A DNA stretch of 64,000 nt. It comes from Cryobacterium luteum (lineage in GTDB: Bacteria > Actinomycetota > Actinomycetes > Actinomycetales > Microbacteriaceae). Both the position numbers and the translations under genes were made by a program. The notes below the pieces were generated by a model, which was not told the origin of the DNA, searched no databases, and saw only the letters and a list, made by a program, of their open reading frames with translations. The DNA lies in contig NZ_FOCN01000008.1 in the NCBI RefSeq assembly GCF_900110125.1, forward strand, positions 82,472 through 146,471, written 5' to 3'. Below are positions 52,367 to 60,737 of this stretch, piece by piece (the first letter of the stretch is position 1; the number at the start of each line of letters is the position of its first letter).

Positions 52367-55200
52367 CGCTGGAACAGGCCGCGGCCGTCGCCACCGTCAC
52401 CTTCGACGTCAACGGCGCCCGAGTCGAGGCGACGCCGACCCCCGGCCAATGCCTGCGTACCCTGCTGCGCGAGCACGAGCACTTCGAGGTGAAGAAGGGC
52501 TGCGACACCGGCGACTGCGGTGCCTGCACGGTGCAGGTCGACGGCACGCCCGTGCACTCCTGCATCTACCCGGCGTTCCGGGCGAATGGTAAGCACATCA
52601 CGACTGCGGCCGGCCTCGGCCAGCCGGGCAGCCTAGCCCCGGTGCAGCAGCGTTTCGTTGACGCTGCGGGCTTTCAGTGCGGCTTCTGCACGCCCGGCAT
52701 GGTCGTCACCGCCGCGGCGATCGAAGCGGATGCCGCCCTCACCGACCCGAGCGAGTTGCCCCGACTACTGAAGGGCAACCTCTGCCGCTGCACCGGCTAC
52801 CGCTCGATCACCGACGCGATCGTCGACCAGCACACCCCGCCGGAAGGCTCCTGCCATGTCGCGCCGACGCGCGAACACGCCGAAGCCTCCACGCTCGGTC
52901 CGGTGCGGGCCACCGGCCGAGCAGGCTCCGGCGCGGTCGGCACCTCCCCCGGGGCGCTCAACGGGCAGCGGGTGGTCAGCGGGCTCGAGCCGTACACCCT
53001 CGACGTGGCCATTCCCGGGCTGCTCCACCTCGCCGTGCTGGGCAGCCCGCACGCGCACGCGCGCATCCGCTCTCTGAATGCGGTGAAAGCCGCGGCGCTG
53101 CCGGGCGTGCACCGCGTGCTCACCCACGCCGACTCCCCCAGCACCCTGTACTCGACAGCGCGGCACGAGAGCCGATTCGACGATCCCGACGACACCCTGG
53201 TCTTCGACCAGACCCTGCGCTTTCGCGGCCAGCGGGTCGCCGCGGTCGTGGCCGACTCGGTGGCGATCGCCGAAGCGGCCTGCCGCCTGATCGAGGTGGA
53301 GTACGACCTGCGGGGCGCCGTGTTCGACCCGCGGCTGGCGCTCGAACCCGGCGCCCCGCTCGTGCACGGCGACAAAGACCCGGTCGTCTCCCGCCTGGCC
53401 GACCCCGAGCGCAACCTCGTCGCCGAGCTGCACGGCGAGTACGGCTCCGTCGAGGCCGGCCTGGCCGAAGCTTCGACCGTGGTCTCCGGCCGCTGGCAGA
53501 CCCAGCGCATCTCGCACACCCACCTGGAAACCCATGCCACGATCGGCTGGCTCGACGGTAATCGGCTGAACGGCGGCCGGCTGAACCTGCGCACGAGCTC
53601 GCAGGTTCCGTTTTTGGTGCAGAAGGAGATCTGCCGCCTGTTCGACCTCGACCCGGCCGGGGTGCGGGTGTTCACCGCGCGCGTCGGCGGCGGCTTCGGC
53701 GGCAAACAGGAGCTGCTCACCGAAGACCTGGTCACCCTCGCCGTACTGAAAACCAATCGGCCGGTGCAGTACGAATTCACCCGCACCGACGAGCTCACCA
53801 TCGCCCCGGTGCGGCACCCGATGACCATCGACGTGACCCTCGGCGCCACGGCCGACGGTCGCCTGACCGCACTGCAACTGGGGGTGCTCGCCGACACCGG
53901 CGCCTACGGCAATCACGCCCCCGGCGTCATGTTCCACGGCACGAGCGAATCCGTCGCGCTGTACAACGCGCCCAACAAGAAAGTGGATGCCCAGAGCGTC
54001 TACACAAACAACCCCCCGTCGGGCGCGTTCCGCGGCTACGGCCTCGGCCAGATCATCTTCGCGGTCGAGTGCGCCCTCGACGAGCTCGCCCGCGAACTCC
54101 AGCTGAACCCGTTCGAGTTGCGCCGGCTCAACTCGGTGCGCCCCGGGAACGCCCTCGTCGTCACCCACGAGGAAGGCCCCGACCTCGTCTTCGGCAGCTA
54201 CGGCCTCGACCAGTGCCTGGACCTCGCCGAGGCGGCGTTGAAGCGCGGCAATCGGGTCGCCGCCCCGGCCGGAGCCCAGTGGCGGGTCGGCACCGGAATG
54301 GCGTCGTCGATGATCGCGACGACGCCGCCGCGCGGCCACCGCTCGCAGGCATCCGTTCAACTGCTGCCGGGCGGCCGCTACCTGGTGCGGGTCGGCACGA
54401 CCGAGTTCGGCAACGGCACCACGACCGTGCACGCGCAGATCGCCGCGACGGCGCTCGGCACCACCCTGGACCGCATCGACCTCGTGCACTCCGACACGGA
54501 TGCCGCCGGTTACGACTCCGGCGCGTTCGGCTCGGCCGGGGTCGTGGTGGCCGGCAAGGCCGTGCTCGCCGCGGCGACCGCGCTGGCCGAGACGCTCGTT
54601 GAGGCGGCCGCGTCGTGCAGCGGGACCGGCGGGTGGCAGCTCGAGAAGGACGGGCTGCGCGGGGCCGCCACGAGCCTCTCACTCGACGAGCTCGCCGACT
54701 GGGCCGCCGCCAACGACGTCGACCTCACCGCCACCCGCCGTGAGGACGGCGCGCTGCGCTCGCTCGCCTTCAACGTGCACGCGTTTCGGGTGGCCGTGAA
54801 CACCGACACCGGCGAGGTGCGCATTCTGCAGTCAATCCAGGCCGCGGATGCCGGCTTCGTGATGAACCCGGAACAGTGCCGCGGCCAGATCGAGGGCGGG
54901 GTTGCCCAGGCCCTCGGCACCGCCCTGTTCGAAGAGGTCGTGCTCGACGGCGCCGGCGCGGTGACGACCCGGGTTCTGCGCAATTACCATGTGCCCCAGC
55001 TCGCGGACCTGCCGGTCACCGAGGTGTACTTCGCGCAAAGTCACGACGTGCTCGGGCCGTACGGGGCCAAGTCGATGAGCGAATCCACCTACAACCCGGT
55101 CGCCCCAGCGCTGGCCAATGCGGTACGCGACGCGATCGGCATCCGTCCCACCGAACTGCCCATGTCGCGTGACCGCATCTGGCGGCTGCTGCACGGCTGA
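52363..55200 (+). CDS. Xanthine dehydrogenase, fused iron-sulfur and molybdopterin subunits
   Basis: This 945-residue protein fuses a [2Fe-2S] subunit (residues 1 to about 165: CDTGDCGACTVQVDG for the plant-type cluster, FCTPGMVV and CRCTGYRSI for the second) to a molybdopterin-binding subunit (about 195-945: RVGGGFGGKQELLTEDL and GPYGAKSMSESTYNPVAP). The two are separate genes in most bacteria. It oxidises a purine using the FAD subunit of the preceding gene. A 14-bp-arm hairpin follows its stop. Confidence 0.9.
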   Translation: MTLEQAAAVATVTFDVNGARVEATPTPGQCLRTLLREHEHFEVKKGCDTGDCGACTVQVDGTPVHSCIYPAFRANGKHITTAAGLGQPGSLAPVQQRFVDAAGFQCGFCTPGMVVTAAAIEADAALTDPSELPRLLKGNLCRCTGYRSITDAIVDQHTPPEGSCHVAPTREHAEASTLGPVRATGRAGSGAVGTSPGALNGQRVVSGLEPYTLDVAIPGLLHLAVLGSPHAHARIRSLNAVKAAALPGVHRVLTHADSPSTLYSTARHESRFDDPDDTLVFDQTLRFRGQRVAAVVADSVAIAEAACRLIEVEYDLRGAVFDPRLALEPGAPLVHGDKDPVVSRLADPERNLVAELHGEYGSVEAGLAEASTVVSGRWQTQRISHTHLETHATIGWLDGNRLNGGRLNLRTSSQVPFLVQKEICRLFDLDPAGVRVFTARVGGGFGGKQELLTEDLVTLAVLKTNRPVQYEFTRTDELTIAPVRHPMTIDVTLGATADGRLTALQLGVLADTGAYGNHAPGVMFHGTSESVALYNAPNKKVDAQSVYTNNPPSGAFRGYGLGQIIFAVECALDELARELQLNPFELRRLNSVRPGNALVVTHEEGPDLVFGSYGLDQCLDLAEAALKRGNRVAAPAGAQWRVGTGMASSMIATTPPRGHRSQASVQLLPGGRYLVRVGTTEFGNGTTTVHAQIAATALGTTLDRIDLVHSDTDAAGYDSGAFGSAGVVVAGKAVLAAATALAETLVEAAASCSGTGGWQLEKDGLRGAATSLSLDELADWAAANDVDLTATRREDGALRSLAFNVHAFRVAVNTDTGEVRILQSIQAADAGFVMNPEQCRGQIEGGVAQALGTALFEEVVLDGAGAVTTRVLRNYHVPQLADLPVTEVYFAQSHDVLGPYGAKSMSESTYNPVAPALANAVRDAIGIRPTELPMSRDRIWRLLHG

Positions 55201-55258
55201 GCGGATGCCCCGCCCGGCTCGCGCAGGGTGGGGTCGCGTCGGAACGGGGCATCCGCTC
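55199..55258 (+). terminator. Long inverted repeat after the xanthine dehydrogenase gene
   Basis: Perfect 14-bp arms (55199-55212 GAGCGGATGCCCCG and 55245-55258 CGGGGCATCCGCTC) flank a 32-base loop and start in the stop codon. The arms contain the octamer CGGATGCC and its complement, which recur throughout the window. A terminator or a recombination/DNA-binding site are both possible. From 55259 to 55450 I see no other feature. Confidence 0.5.
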
Positions 55259-55450
55259 CCCTCAGGAGACACGAGCGGCGGGGGCGGGTCGTCCGCGGGG
55301 TTGCGAGGTTCGCGGGTAAGCGGGCGGGCTCCGAGCGCTACATTTGCGCGGCATGACGGGGCATGTCAGGCACGTTTCCAAACCCCCGAATGCGCCGAAT
55401 CCGATTTCAGTAGGGTGAAAACACCCCCTGAACATACCGGAGAGGACCGC

Positions 55451-55567
55451 ATGATTCCCCCCGATCTCGTCATCCGCTCCGAGCGGGTGTTGACCACGCA
55501 GGGCTTCGTTCCGGCCGCCGTGCTCATCCCCGGGCTCGTCGACACCCACGTGCACGTCAGCGCCGAC
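55451..55567 (+). pseudogene. Allantoinase remnant with internal deletion, cut short by IS30 sequence
   Basis: A ribosome binding site and ATG begin MIPPDLVIRSERVLTTQGFV, the normal start of a cyclic amidohydrolase such as allantoinase. It passes directly to AAVLIPGLVDTHVHVSAD, which normally lies about 28 residues further on, so a stretch is missing in frame. After the metal-binding DTHVHV the sequence changes to IS30 transposase. Allantoinase opens allantoin to allantoate, the substrate of the intact allantoate amidohydrolase at 58970. Confidence 0.75.
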
Positions 55568-55760
55568 ACGGTTGCTGGCGATGATCCGCGAGATAGGCAA
55601 GCTCCCCGAGCATCTGCGCCGCTCCATCACCTGGGACCGCGGCACGGAGCTGGCCGAGAACGCCCAGATCCAGACTGCCCTCGACCTGACGCTCTACTTC
55701 TGTGACCCACACTCGCCCTGGCAGCGCGGCAGCAACGAGAACACCAACCGTCTCCTGCGG
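55568..55760 (+). mobile_element. IS30-family transposase fragment
   Basis: Translation gives AMIREIGKLPEHLRRSITWD, RGTELAENAQIQTALDLTLY and FCDPHSPWQRGSNENTNRLL, the C-terminal half of the IS30 DDE catalytic domain with the second Asp (WDRGTE) and the final Glu (NENTN). Both ends are truncated and no inverted terminal repeats are seen. It joins the allantoinase remnant in the same direction. Confidence 0.8.
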
Positions 55761-55854
55761 TTCCGTGCGCCCGGGCCGGGTTCCGGGACACGGCCTGTAC
55801 ATCCGGGGAGAATTTCATGGAACCATACCGAAACCGCTGGACTTGACCGAGTAA

Positions 55855-55867
55855 GGAGATAATCTCC
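55855..55867 (+). promoter_or_regulatory. Palindrome covering the guanine deaminase ribosome binding site
   Basis: GGAGAT-A-ATCTCC is a perfect 13-base inverted repeat whose left arm is the Shine-Dalgarno of the gene starting at 55874. It could fold to hide the ribosome binding site or bind a dimeric regulator. A loop of one base is too short for RNA, so a weakened stem or a DNA site is more likely. Confidence 0.35.
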
Positions 55868-55873
55868 GTAGAT

Positions 55874-57286
55874 ATGTACGAATCTTCAGTCGCCACGGTC
55901 TACCGCGGCCACATCTTTCACATCAGTGGTGTCCCGACGGTCACCGAAGCGCGCGAACACCTCGTGTCAGTGCCCGACGGCGCCCTGGTCACGGCGGTCG
56001 ACGGCACGATCGCCTGGGTCGGACCGTTCCGTGAGCTGCCCGCGGCCCACGCGGCACTGCCGGTGACCCGAACCGGGTTCATCATTCCCGGATTCGTCGA
56101 CACCCACAGCCATTTTCCGCAGACCTACACAACGGATGCCTACGGCGGCGGCCAGCTGCTGGAATGGCTCGACGAGTGCGTGTTCCCGGCCGAATCGCGG
56201 CTCGAAGACCCGGGATTCGCCCGACAGGTGGCGCGCGATTTCACGCGTCGGCGGGCATCCGTCGGCACGACCAGCGCGCTCGTGTTCGGGTCAGCCTTTG
56301 CCCCGGCGCAAGACGCCCTGTTCGAAGAAACCCGGGCGGCCGGACTGCGCCTGGTCAGCGGGCGCGGAATCCAGACCGTCGGCACCGACTCCGCCCGAGC
56401 GCTGGTCACGAGCGAGCAGGCGGCTCTCGACCTCACGGCGGCCGAGATCGACCGGTGGCACGCCGTCGACACCGATAACGCGCAGACCGCGCTGTTGCAG
56501 GTCGCGATCGTTGCGCGATTCAGCCTCTCGGTCACGCCGACGACCCTGGCCGGGCTCGGCGAGCTCTACGACTCGGTGCGTGGGCGCGGCGTGTACTTTC
56601 ACAGCCACCTCAACGAGAACGACCGGCCGGGCACCGGGGAGATCGACGCCGTGCGCTCGGTGTTCGGCACGACGACCTACCTCGACACCTACGACGGATG
56701 CTTCCTGCCGGGCTCGGCCCGCGGCGGCTCGTCGCTGCTCGGGCGCCGAAGCATCCTCGCCCACGCCGTGCACTGCCAGGACAGCGAACTCGCCCGCATG
56801 GCCGAGACCGGCACCTCGATCGCGCACTGCCCGACCTCGCAGGCGTTCCTCGGCTCCGGCACCATGCCGTGGCGCCGCACGACCGGGTTCGGCGTGAACG
56901 TCGCGATCGGAACGGATGTCGGCGGCGGCGACGAATGGCTCGTCGCGCGGGTGCTCAACGACTGCTACAAAGCGCACCTGTCGGAACCCGGCGACGCCAG
57001 TGTGGCCCTCGACCCAGCCGCCCTGCTGTTCACCGGAACCCTCGCCGGGGCGCGTGCCCTCGACATGGAGGCGCGATTCGGCAACTTCGACCTTGGCAAG
57101 GACGCGGATTTTCTGCTCATCGACCCCGACCGCTGGGAACCGCTCGCCCTCGTGCTGGCCAACGCCGTGCGCGCCGACGACGCCGCGCTGGCCGCCGAAC
57201 AGACCCTGTTCGCACTGCTGCTCGCGCTCCGCGAGCCCGCGATCACCGGGGTCTACGTGCGCGGTCACCGCGTGGTCGTCGAGTAA
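55874..57286 (+). CDS. Guanine deaminase (amidohydrolase)
   Basis: The 470-residue amidohydrolase shows the metal motifs FVDTHSHFPQ (about residue 74-83), HSHLNENDR, LAHAVHCQDSE and GTDVGGGDE, in the order of guanine deaminases. It converts guanine to xanthine, the substrate of the dehydrogenase encoded upstream. The product IAHCPTSQAFLGSG segment also fits guanine deaminase. It is intact, unlike several neighbours. Confidence 0.85.
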   Translation: MYESSVATVYRGHIFHISGVPTVTEAREHLVSVPDGALVTAVDGTIAWVGPFRELPAAHAALPVTRTGFIIPGFVDTHSHFPQTYTTDAYGGGQLLEWLDECVFPAESRLEDPGFARQVARDFTRRRASVGTTSALVFGSAFAPAQDALFEETRAAGLRLVSGRGIQTVGTDSARALVTSEQAALDLTAAEIDRWHAVDTDNAQTALLQVAIVARFSLSVTPTTLAGLGELYDSVRGRGVYFHSHLNENDRPGTGEIDAVRSVFGTTTYLDTYDGCFLPGSARGGSSLLGRRSILAHAVHCQDSELARMAETGTSIAHCPTSQAFLGSGTMPWRRTTGFGVNVAIGTDVGGGDEWLVARVLNDCYKAHLSEPGDASVALDPAALLFTGTLAGARALDMEARFGNFDLGKDADFLLIDPDRWEPLALVLANAVRADDAALAAEQTLFALLLALREPAITGVYVRGHRVVVE

Positions 57287-57362
57287 GCGCGCAGTGCGCC
57301 CGGGCCGAGCGCCGCATCCGCTCGGCGAGCCGTGGGGTCTGATCGTCACGGCTCGGTGCGAC

Positions 57363-57611
57363 TCAGCTGCCGCGAAAGGTGGAGTACGCGAACGGACTCA
57401 GCTGCAGGGGCACGTGATAATGCTCCGATAGGTCAGCGAGGCGACCGTCGGCATCCGTTTCGCCGGTCGCGAGCACCACCCAGGCGGTGTCGGCGCGCTG
57501 GTCGAGTTCGGCCGTAACGCCGGCAGCCGGCCGACCGGTGACGGAGTCGAGCACGTGCGTCGTGACGTGGCTGCGGGCCGCGCCCTCCCCACTCACTCCA
57601 GCCTGGCTCAC
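57363..57611 (-). pseudogene. 5-Hydroxyisourate hydrolase gene with in-frame internal deletion
   Basis: The 82-residue product keeps the family N-terminus SHVTTHVLDSVTGRPAAG and the C-terminus EHYHVPLQLSPFAYSTFRGS, but jumps from DADGRLADL directly to SEHYHVPL. Relative to the usual protein of about 110 residues, roughly 40 central residues are gone, including the strand with the Tyr/Phe-rich GxYF region. The catalytic His and the terminal YRGS-like motif survive, but the transthyretin-like fold should not form. The stop overlaps nothing; the start overlaps the OHCU decarboxylase stop. Confidence 0.75.
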
Positions 57612-58105
57612 AAGCGCAGCTCGATCAGGGCGGCGAGGCGCAGCAGGGCGATCTCGCGCAGCTCGCCGGCAACGATCCCCACCTCGACATCGTTGGGCAA
57701 CAGGAGGCGCCGGTTGAGCTCGGCGAGAATCTCGGCGCGGGTGCGCCCGGCCACGCGAATGAGGAAGACCCGGCCGAACCGGGCCTCGTAGTCACGGTTG
57801 CCGGCCGCGATCAGCTCAGACAGCTTGACATCATCGGCATCGGGCGAGGCCTGCTCGCGGCGGGAGAATCGAGCGGCAGTGCTGGCGTCACGGGCCGATT
57901 GACCAATGCGCGGATGATGCACGAGGGCTTCATCCACCTCCGCGCGCGACAGCGTGGCCGACGCCCGCCGCGCGGCGTCCAGGAGCGTGGCGGCGTCGAG
58001 GTAGGGGCCGGTGGCGGCGACCTCGTCGACCCACCGCTCGACGCCGAGGCAGGCGAACAAGCCCATGCGCAATTCACGTGCTTCAGAGGTCAACATGGTG
58101 CCCAA
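57608..58105 (-). CDS. uraD: OHCU decarboxylase (2-oxo-4-hydroxy-4-carboxy-5-ureidoimidazoline decarboxylase)
   Basis: The 165-residue protein has the HPRIG motif (about residue 63) with the catalytic His, and the signature DYEARFGRVFLIRVAGRTRA, EILAELNRRL. It decarboxylates OHCU to S-allantoin, the step after 5-hydroxyisourate hydrolase. It appears complete and overlaps the damaged hydrolase gene. Urate oxidase, the step before both, is not in the window. Confidence 0.88.
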   Translation of the reverse strand: MGTMLTSEARELRMGLFACLGVERWVDEVAATGPYLDAATLLDAARRASATLSRAEVDEALVHHPRIGQSARDASTAARFSRREQASPDADDVKLSELIAAGNRDYEARFGRVFLIRVAGRTRAEILAELNRRLLLPNDVEVGIVAGELREIALLRLAALIELRL

Positions 58106-58121
58106 TATAGAAGAGATTTCG

Positions 58122-58973
58122 TCACCATGGTGCCTCGAGTTCGTCGAGGTCTTCGTACACCTGGGTGATCGCCGCTATGCGGGTGCGCGTCTCGCGCACG
58201 TGCGCGCCCATCGCGCCGGTCGCGAGCAGGTTGATCAGGCTCATCGCGGTGGCGTAGCTGTCGAAGGCGCTCGCGCTGTCGATCGGGCATTCCAGCCAGA
58301 CCGCGGCGCCGTCGGCGTGCTTGCGCGCCGAGGAGTCGGCGATCAGCACGAGCGGAATCCCCCGCCGCTGGATCGCCAGGGCCAGCTGGCCAAAGCCCGC
58401 CGTGCGGCGGCGAAACCCGAACAGAACGGCCACATCGTGCGGGCCGAGTCCGGCCAGATCCTCCCCGATCGATTGCCCGGGCAGCGGCGCGAGCCGCACG
58501 CTGTGGCAGGTCTGCGCGAGCTGCTGACGCAGGTGCAGCGCCAGCGGGTAGCTGTTGCGCAGCCCGATCACGACAACGTTGCCGGCGTGCGCGATCAGCC
58601 GCGCCGCGGCATCCAGTCGGCCGTCTTCGAGGTTCTGCAACAACCGCCGCAGGTTCTCCTGCTCGCCGGCCAGGTGCGCAGCAAGACGCGACGGCGTGCC
58701 AGCGGATGCCCCCGGCCCGCCCACCGGGGCACCGTGGCTGCGCAGGGTGCGCGCATGGTCGCGCACCTCAGCGGAATCCTGAAACCCAAGCCGTCGAAAC
58801 AGTCGGGAGACGGTCGCCTTGGAGACGCCGCTGAGCCGGGCCAGCTCCGACGCGTTGTAGACCGCCAGATCACTCAGATGATCGAGGATGAAATCGGCCA
58901 CCCGCTGCTCCTGCGGCGTGAGCTCACCGTAGCTCCGGTCGATGCGCTTGCCGATGTTCATGGTCGCGGTCAC
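58122..58973 (-). CDS. RpiR/MurR family transcriptional regulator
   Basis: The 283-residue protein has an N-terminal RpiR helix-turn-helix (LTPQEQRVADFILDHLSDLA, ASELARLSGVSKATVSRLFR) and a C-terminal SIS domain (NVVVIGLRNSYPLALHLRQQ, IGEDLAGLGPHDVAVLFG). SIS domains bind a small effector, here probably a purine-pathway intermediate. It overlaps the allantoate amidohydrolase gene and is cotranscribed with it. The repeated GTTTCA/TGAAAC boxes at 60645-60709 are operator candidates. Confidence 0.88.
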   Translation of the reverse strand: MTATMNIGKRIDRSYGELTPQEQRVADFILDHLSDLAVYNASELARLSGVSKATVSRLFRRLGFQDSAEVRDHARTLRSHGAPVGGPGASAGTPSRLAAHLAGEQENLRRLLQNLEDGRLDAAARLIAHAGNVVVIGLRNSYPLALHLRQQLAQTCHSVRLAPLPGQSIGEDLAGLGPHDVAVLFGFRRRTAGFGQLALAIQRRGIPLVLIADSSARKHADGAAVWLECPIDSASAFDSYATAMSLINLLATGAMGAHVRETRTRIAAITQVYEDLDELEAPW

Positions 58974-60295
58974 GTCGTGGCCGCACGGGCGTCGAACTCG
59001 GAGTCGAGTTCATCGGCGTCGTACTGATCGGCGAGGTGCAGCACGGCGGCCTCGAAGGCATCGAGCGCGAGCGCTACGTCGGCTTCGGTGACCGACTCGT
59101 CGGGGTGATGGCTCACTCCGTCGCGGCAGCGCACGAACAGCATGCCAATATCGGTCAGCGCTGCAATCGCCATTGCGTCGTGGCCTGCCATCGACAACAG
59201 GCTCGGCGGCGCAGAATCGTCGGCGACAGCCAAACGGATGCCCGTGGCCACGGCCACCCGCAGGTGCGGACTGCAGTGCGCCGCCGGAGCTCCGTGCGTC
59301 TGAACGCTCGTCACCGTCAACGCCCGGCGGTCGCAGATCTGCTCCGCGGTCTGCTCGATCAGAGCCCACGCGCGGTCGCGTTGCGCATCGGACTCGCCCC
59401 GCAGGTCGAGACTGAATTCAACCCGCCCCGCAATAACGTTGACAGCATCGGGAAACACGGCGAGATGACCGACCGTGCCGGAGAGATTCGCTTCGCGGGC
59501 AATGCGTTCGATCGCGAGAATGACCTCGCTCGCACCGGCCAGCGCGTCGCGACGCAGCGCCCACTGGGTGCCCGAGTGTGCGGCGGCGCCCTCGATCACG
59601 ATAGAGAACCGACGTGCACCGGCGATCGACGAGACGACGCCGAGCGCTATCCCGGCGTCGTCGAGCACCGGGCCCTGTTCGATGTGCGCTTCGAGATAGC
59701 CGATGAGGTCGGCCGGGGTGCGCGCAGCGTCGCCGATCACGGCCGGGTCGAGTCCGAAGGCGCGGTAGGCCGCGTCGAGGCTCACGCCGTTCTGGTCTTC
59801 CAAGCCCCACCATATATTTTGCCAGGTTCCGGCGAGGGCACGGCTGCCGAGCAGCGTCGTGCCGAACCGGATGCCCTCCTCGTCGCCGAAGGCGACCACC
59901 TCGAGCGCGAACGGCAAAGCCCGCCCGGAACGAGCCACGCGTTCGGCCACGGCGATGGCGAGCAGCACTCCAAGGCTTCCGTCATACCGGCCAGCGGCGG
60001 GCACGGTGTCGAGGTGCGAACCGAGCAGCAGCGCCGGCAGGCCCGGTCTGGCGCCGTCCAGCCGACCGCACTGGTTGCCCGCGGCATCCTGCCAGGTGGC
60101 CAGGCCGGCCGCCAACATCCACTCACCGGCGATGGCGTTCACGGCCGCGTGTTCGGGCGAGAGGTAGACCCGCTTGATCAGGCCGTTCGGCAGCGAACTG
60201 TGCCGCCCGAGCTCGTCGCAGCGATCAAGGATGTCGGCGGCGGTGATCAAGCGGGCCGAAGCGGCCGAGGAGGCCGGCGGCACCAGCGCGGTCAT
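58970..60295 (-). CDS. allC: Allantoate amidohydrolase
   Basis: This 441-residue M20-family enzyme has the metal ligands in GSHLDTVPAAGRYDG, the catalytic Glu in FGDEEGIRFG, the ligand His in LEAHIEQGPVL, and the C-terminal RCRDGVSHHPDESV. It hydrolyses allantoate to ureidoglycine, ammonia and CO2. It appears complete, although the allantoinase and the aminotransferase around it in the pathway are damaged. Confidence 0.9.
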   Translation of the reverse strand: MTALVPPASSAASARLITAADILDRCDELGRHSSLPNGLIKRVYLSPEHAAVNAIAGEWMLAAGLATWQDAAGNQCGRLDGARPGLPALLLGSHLDTVPAAGRYDGSLGVLLAIAVAERVARSGRALPFALEVVAFGDEEGIRFGTTLLGSRALAGTWQNIWWGLEDQNGVSLDAAYRAFGLDPAVIGDAARTPADLIGYLEAHIEQGPVLDDAGIALGVVSSIAGARRFSIVIEGAAAHSGTQWALRRDALAGASEVILAIERIAREANLSGTVGHLAVFPDAVNVIAGRVEFSLDLRGESDAQRDRAWALIEQTAEQICDRRALTVTSVQTHGAPAAHCSPHLRVAVATGIRLAVADDSAPPSLLSMAGHDAMAIAALTDIGMLFVRCRDGVSHHPDESVTEADVALALDAFEAAVLHLADQYDADELDSEFDARAATT

Positions 60296-60642
60296 CGGGC
60301 GTCCTGACGAGCTGGAATGACGGTGACCGAGGTGACGGGCGTATCAGCATCGGCGTAGGAATCGTAGGCGGCGCCGACGCCGCTTCCCGCGGTAACGGAT
60401 GCCCCGGCGCGACGCAGCACCGCTTCGAGCGCGGCGAGGGTGGTCAGCACGGTGTCCTGGCGGGCGTTGTAGCCGAATACGGTGCGGTCGAGCTGTTGCG
60501 TCTCGGTCATGTAGCCGGTCATGGCCGGGTCGTACTGGCCCACCAGGTGGGCCGCCATGGCGCGCAGCACCCGGGGATCGGCGTTGATCGGGCCGGGACC
60601 CAGGAGCAGCCGCGCTGGCGGGTTGATCGGAAGGCTGGACAC
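60292..60642 (-). pseudogene. (S)-Ureidoglycine-glyoxylate aminotransferase gene with large in-frame deletion
   Basis: The product of 116 residues keeps the class V aminotransferase N-terminus PPARLLLGPGPINADPRVLR, AMAAHLVGQYDPAMTGYMTE, then passes to FGYNARQDTVLTTLAALEAV and a normal C-terminus. The family is about 400 residues, so about 280 residues, including the PLP-binding Lys, are missing without loss of frame. The GTG at 60642 follows GAGGGAG. It lies between allC and the GTTTCA repeats. Confidence 0.75.
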
Positions 60643-60644
60643 GT

Positions 60645-60709
60645 GTTTCACTCCCTCGGCGTCGTGAAACAGGTGTTTCAGGTTCACAGTTTAGGCAGCG
60701 CACGTTTCA
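60645..60709. promoter_or_regulatory. GTTTCA/TGAAAC repeats upstream of the allC operon
   Basis: Four boxes lie within 65 bases: GTTTCA (60645-60650), TGAAAC (60665-60670), GTTTCA (60675-60680) and GTTTCA (60704-60709). The middle pair forms an inverted repeat with a 4-base spacer. They precede the aminotransferase-allC-rpiR operon and are a likely binding site of the RpiR regulator encoded there. Confidence 0.5.
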
Positions 60710-60737
60710 CGCACGTTACGGGCATGTCGCCGGTTAT

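Noticed and set aside
52765..54489. 574-residue minus-strand open frame
   Set aside because: It lies opposite the xanthine dehydrogenase gene and has no domain motifs.
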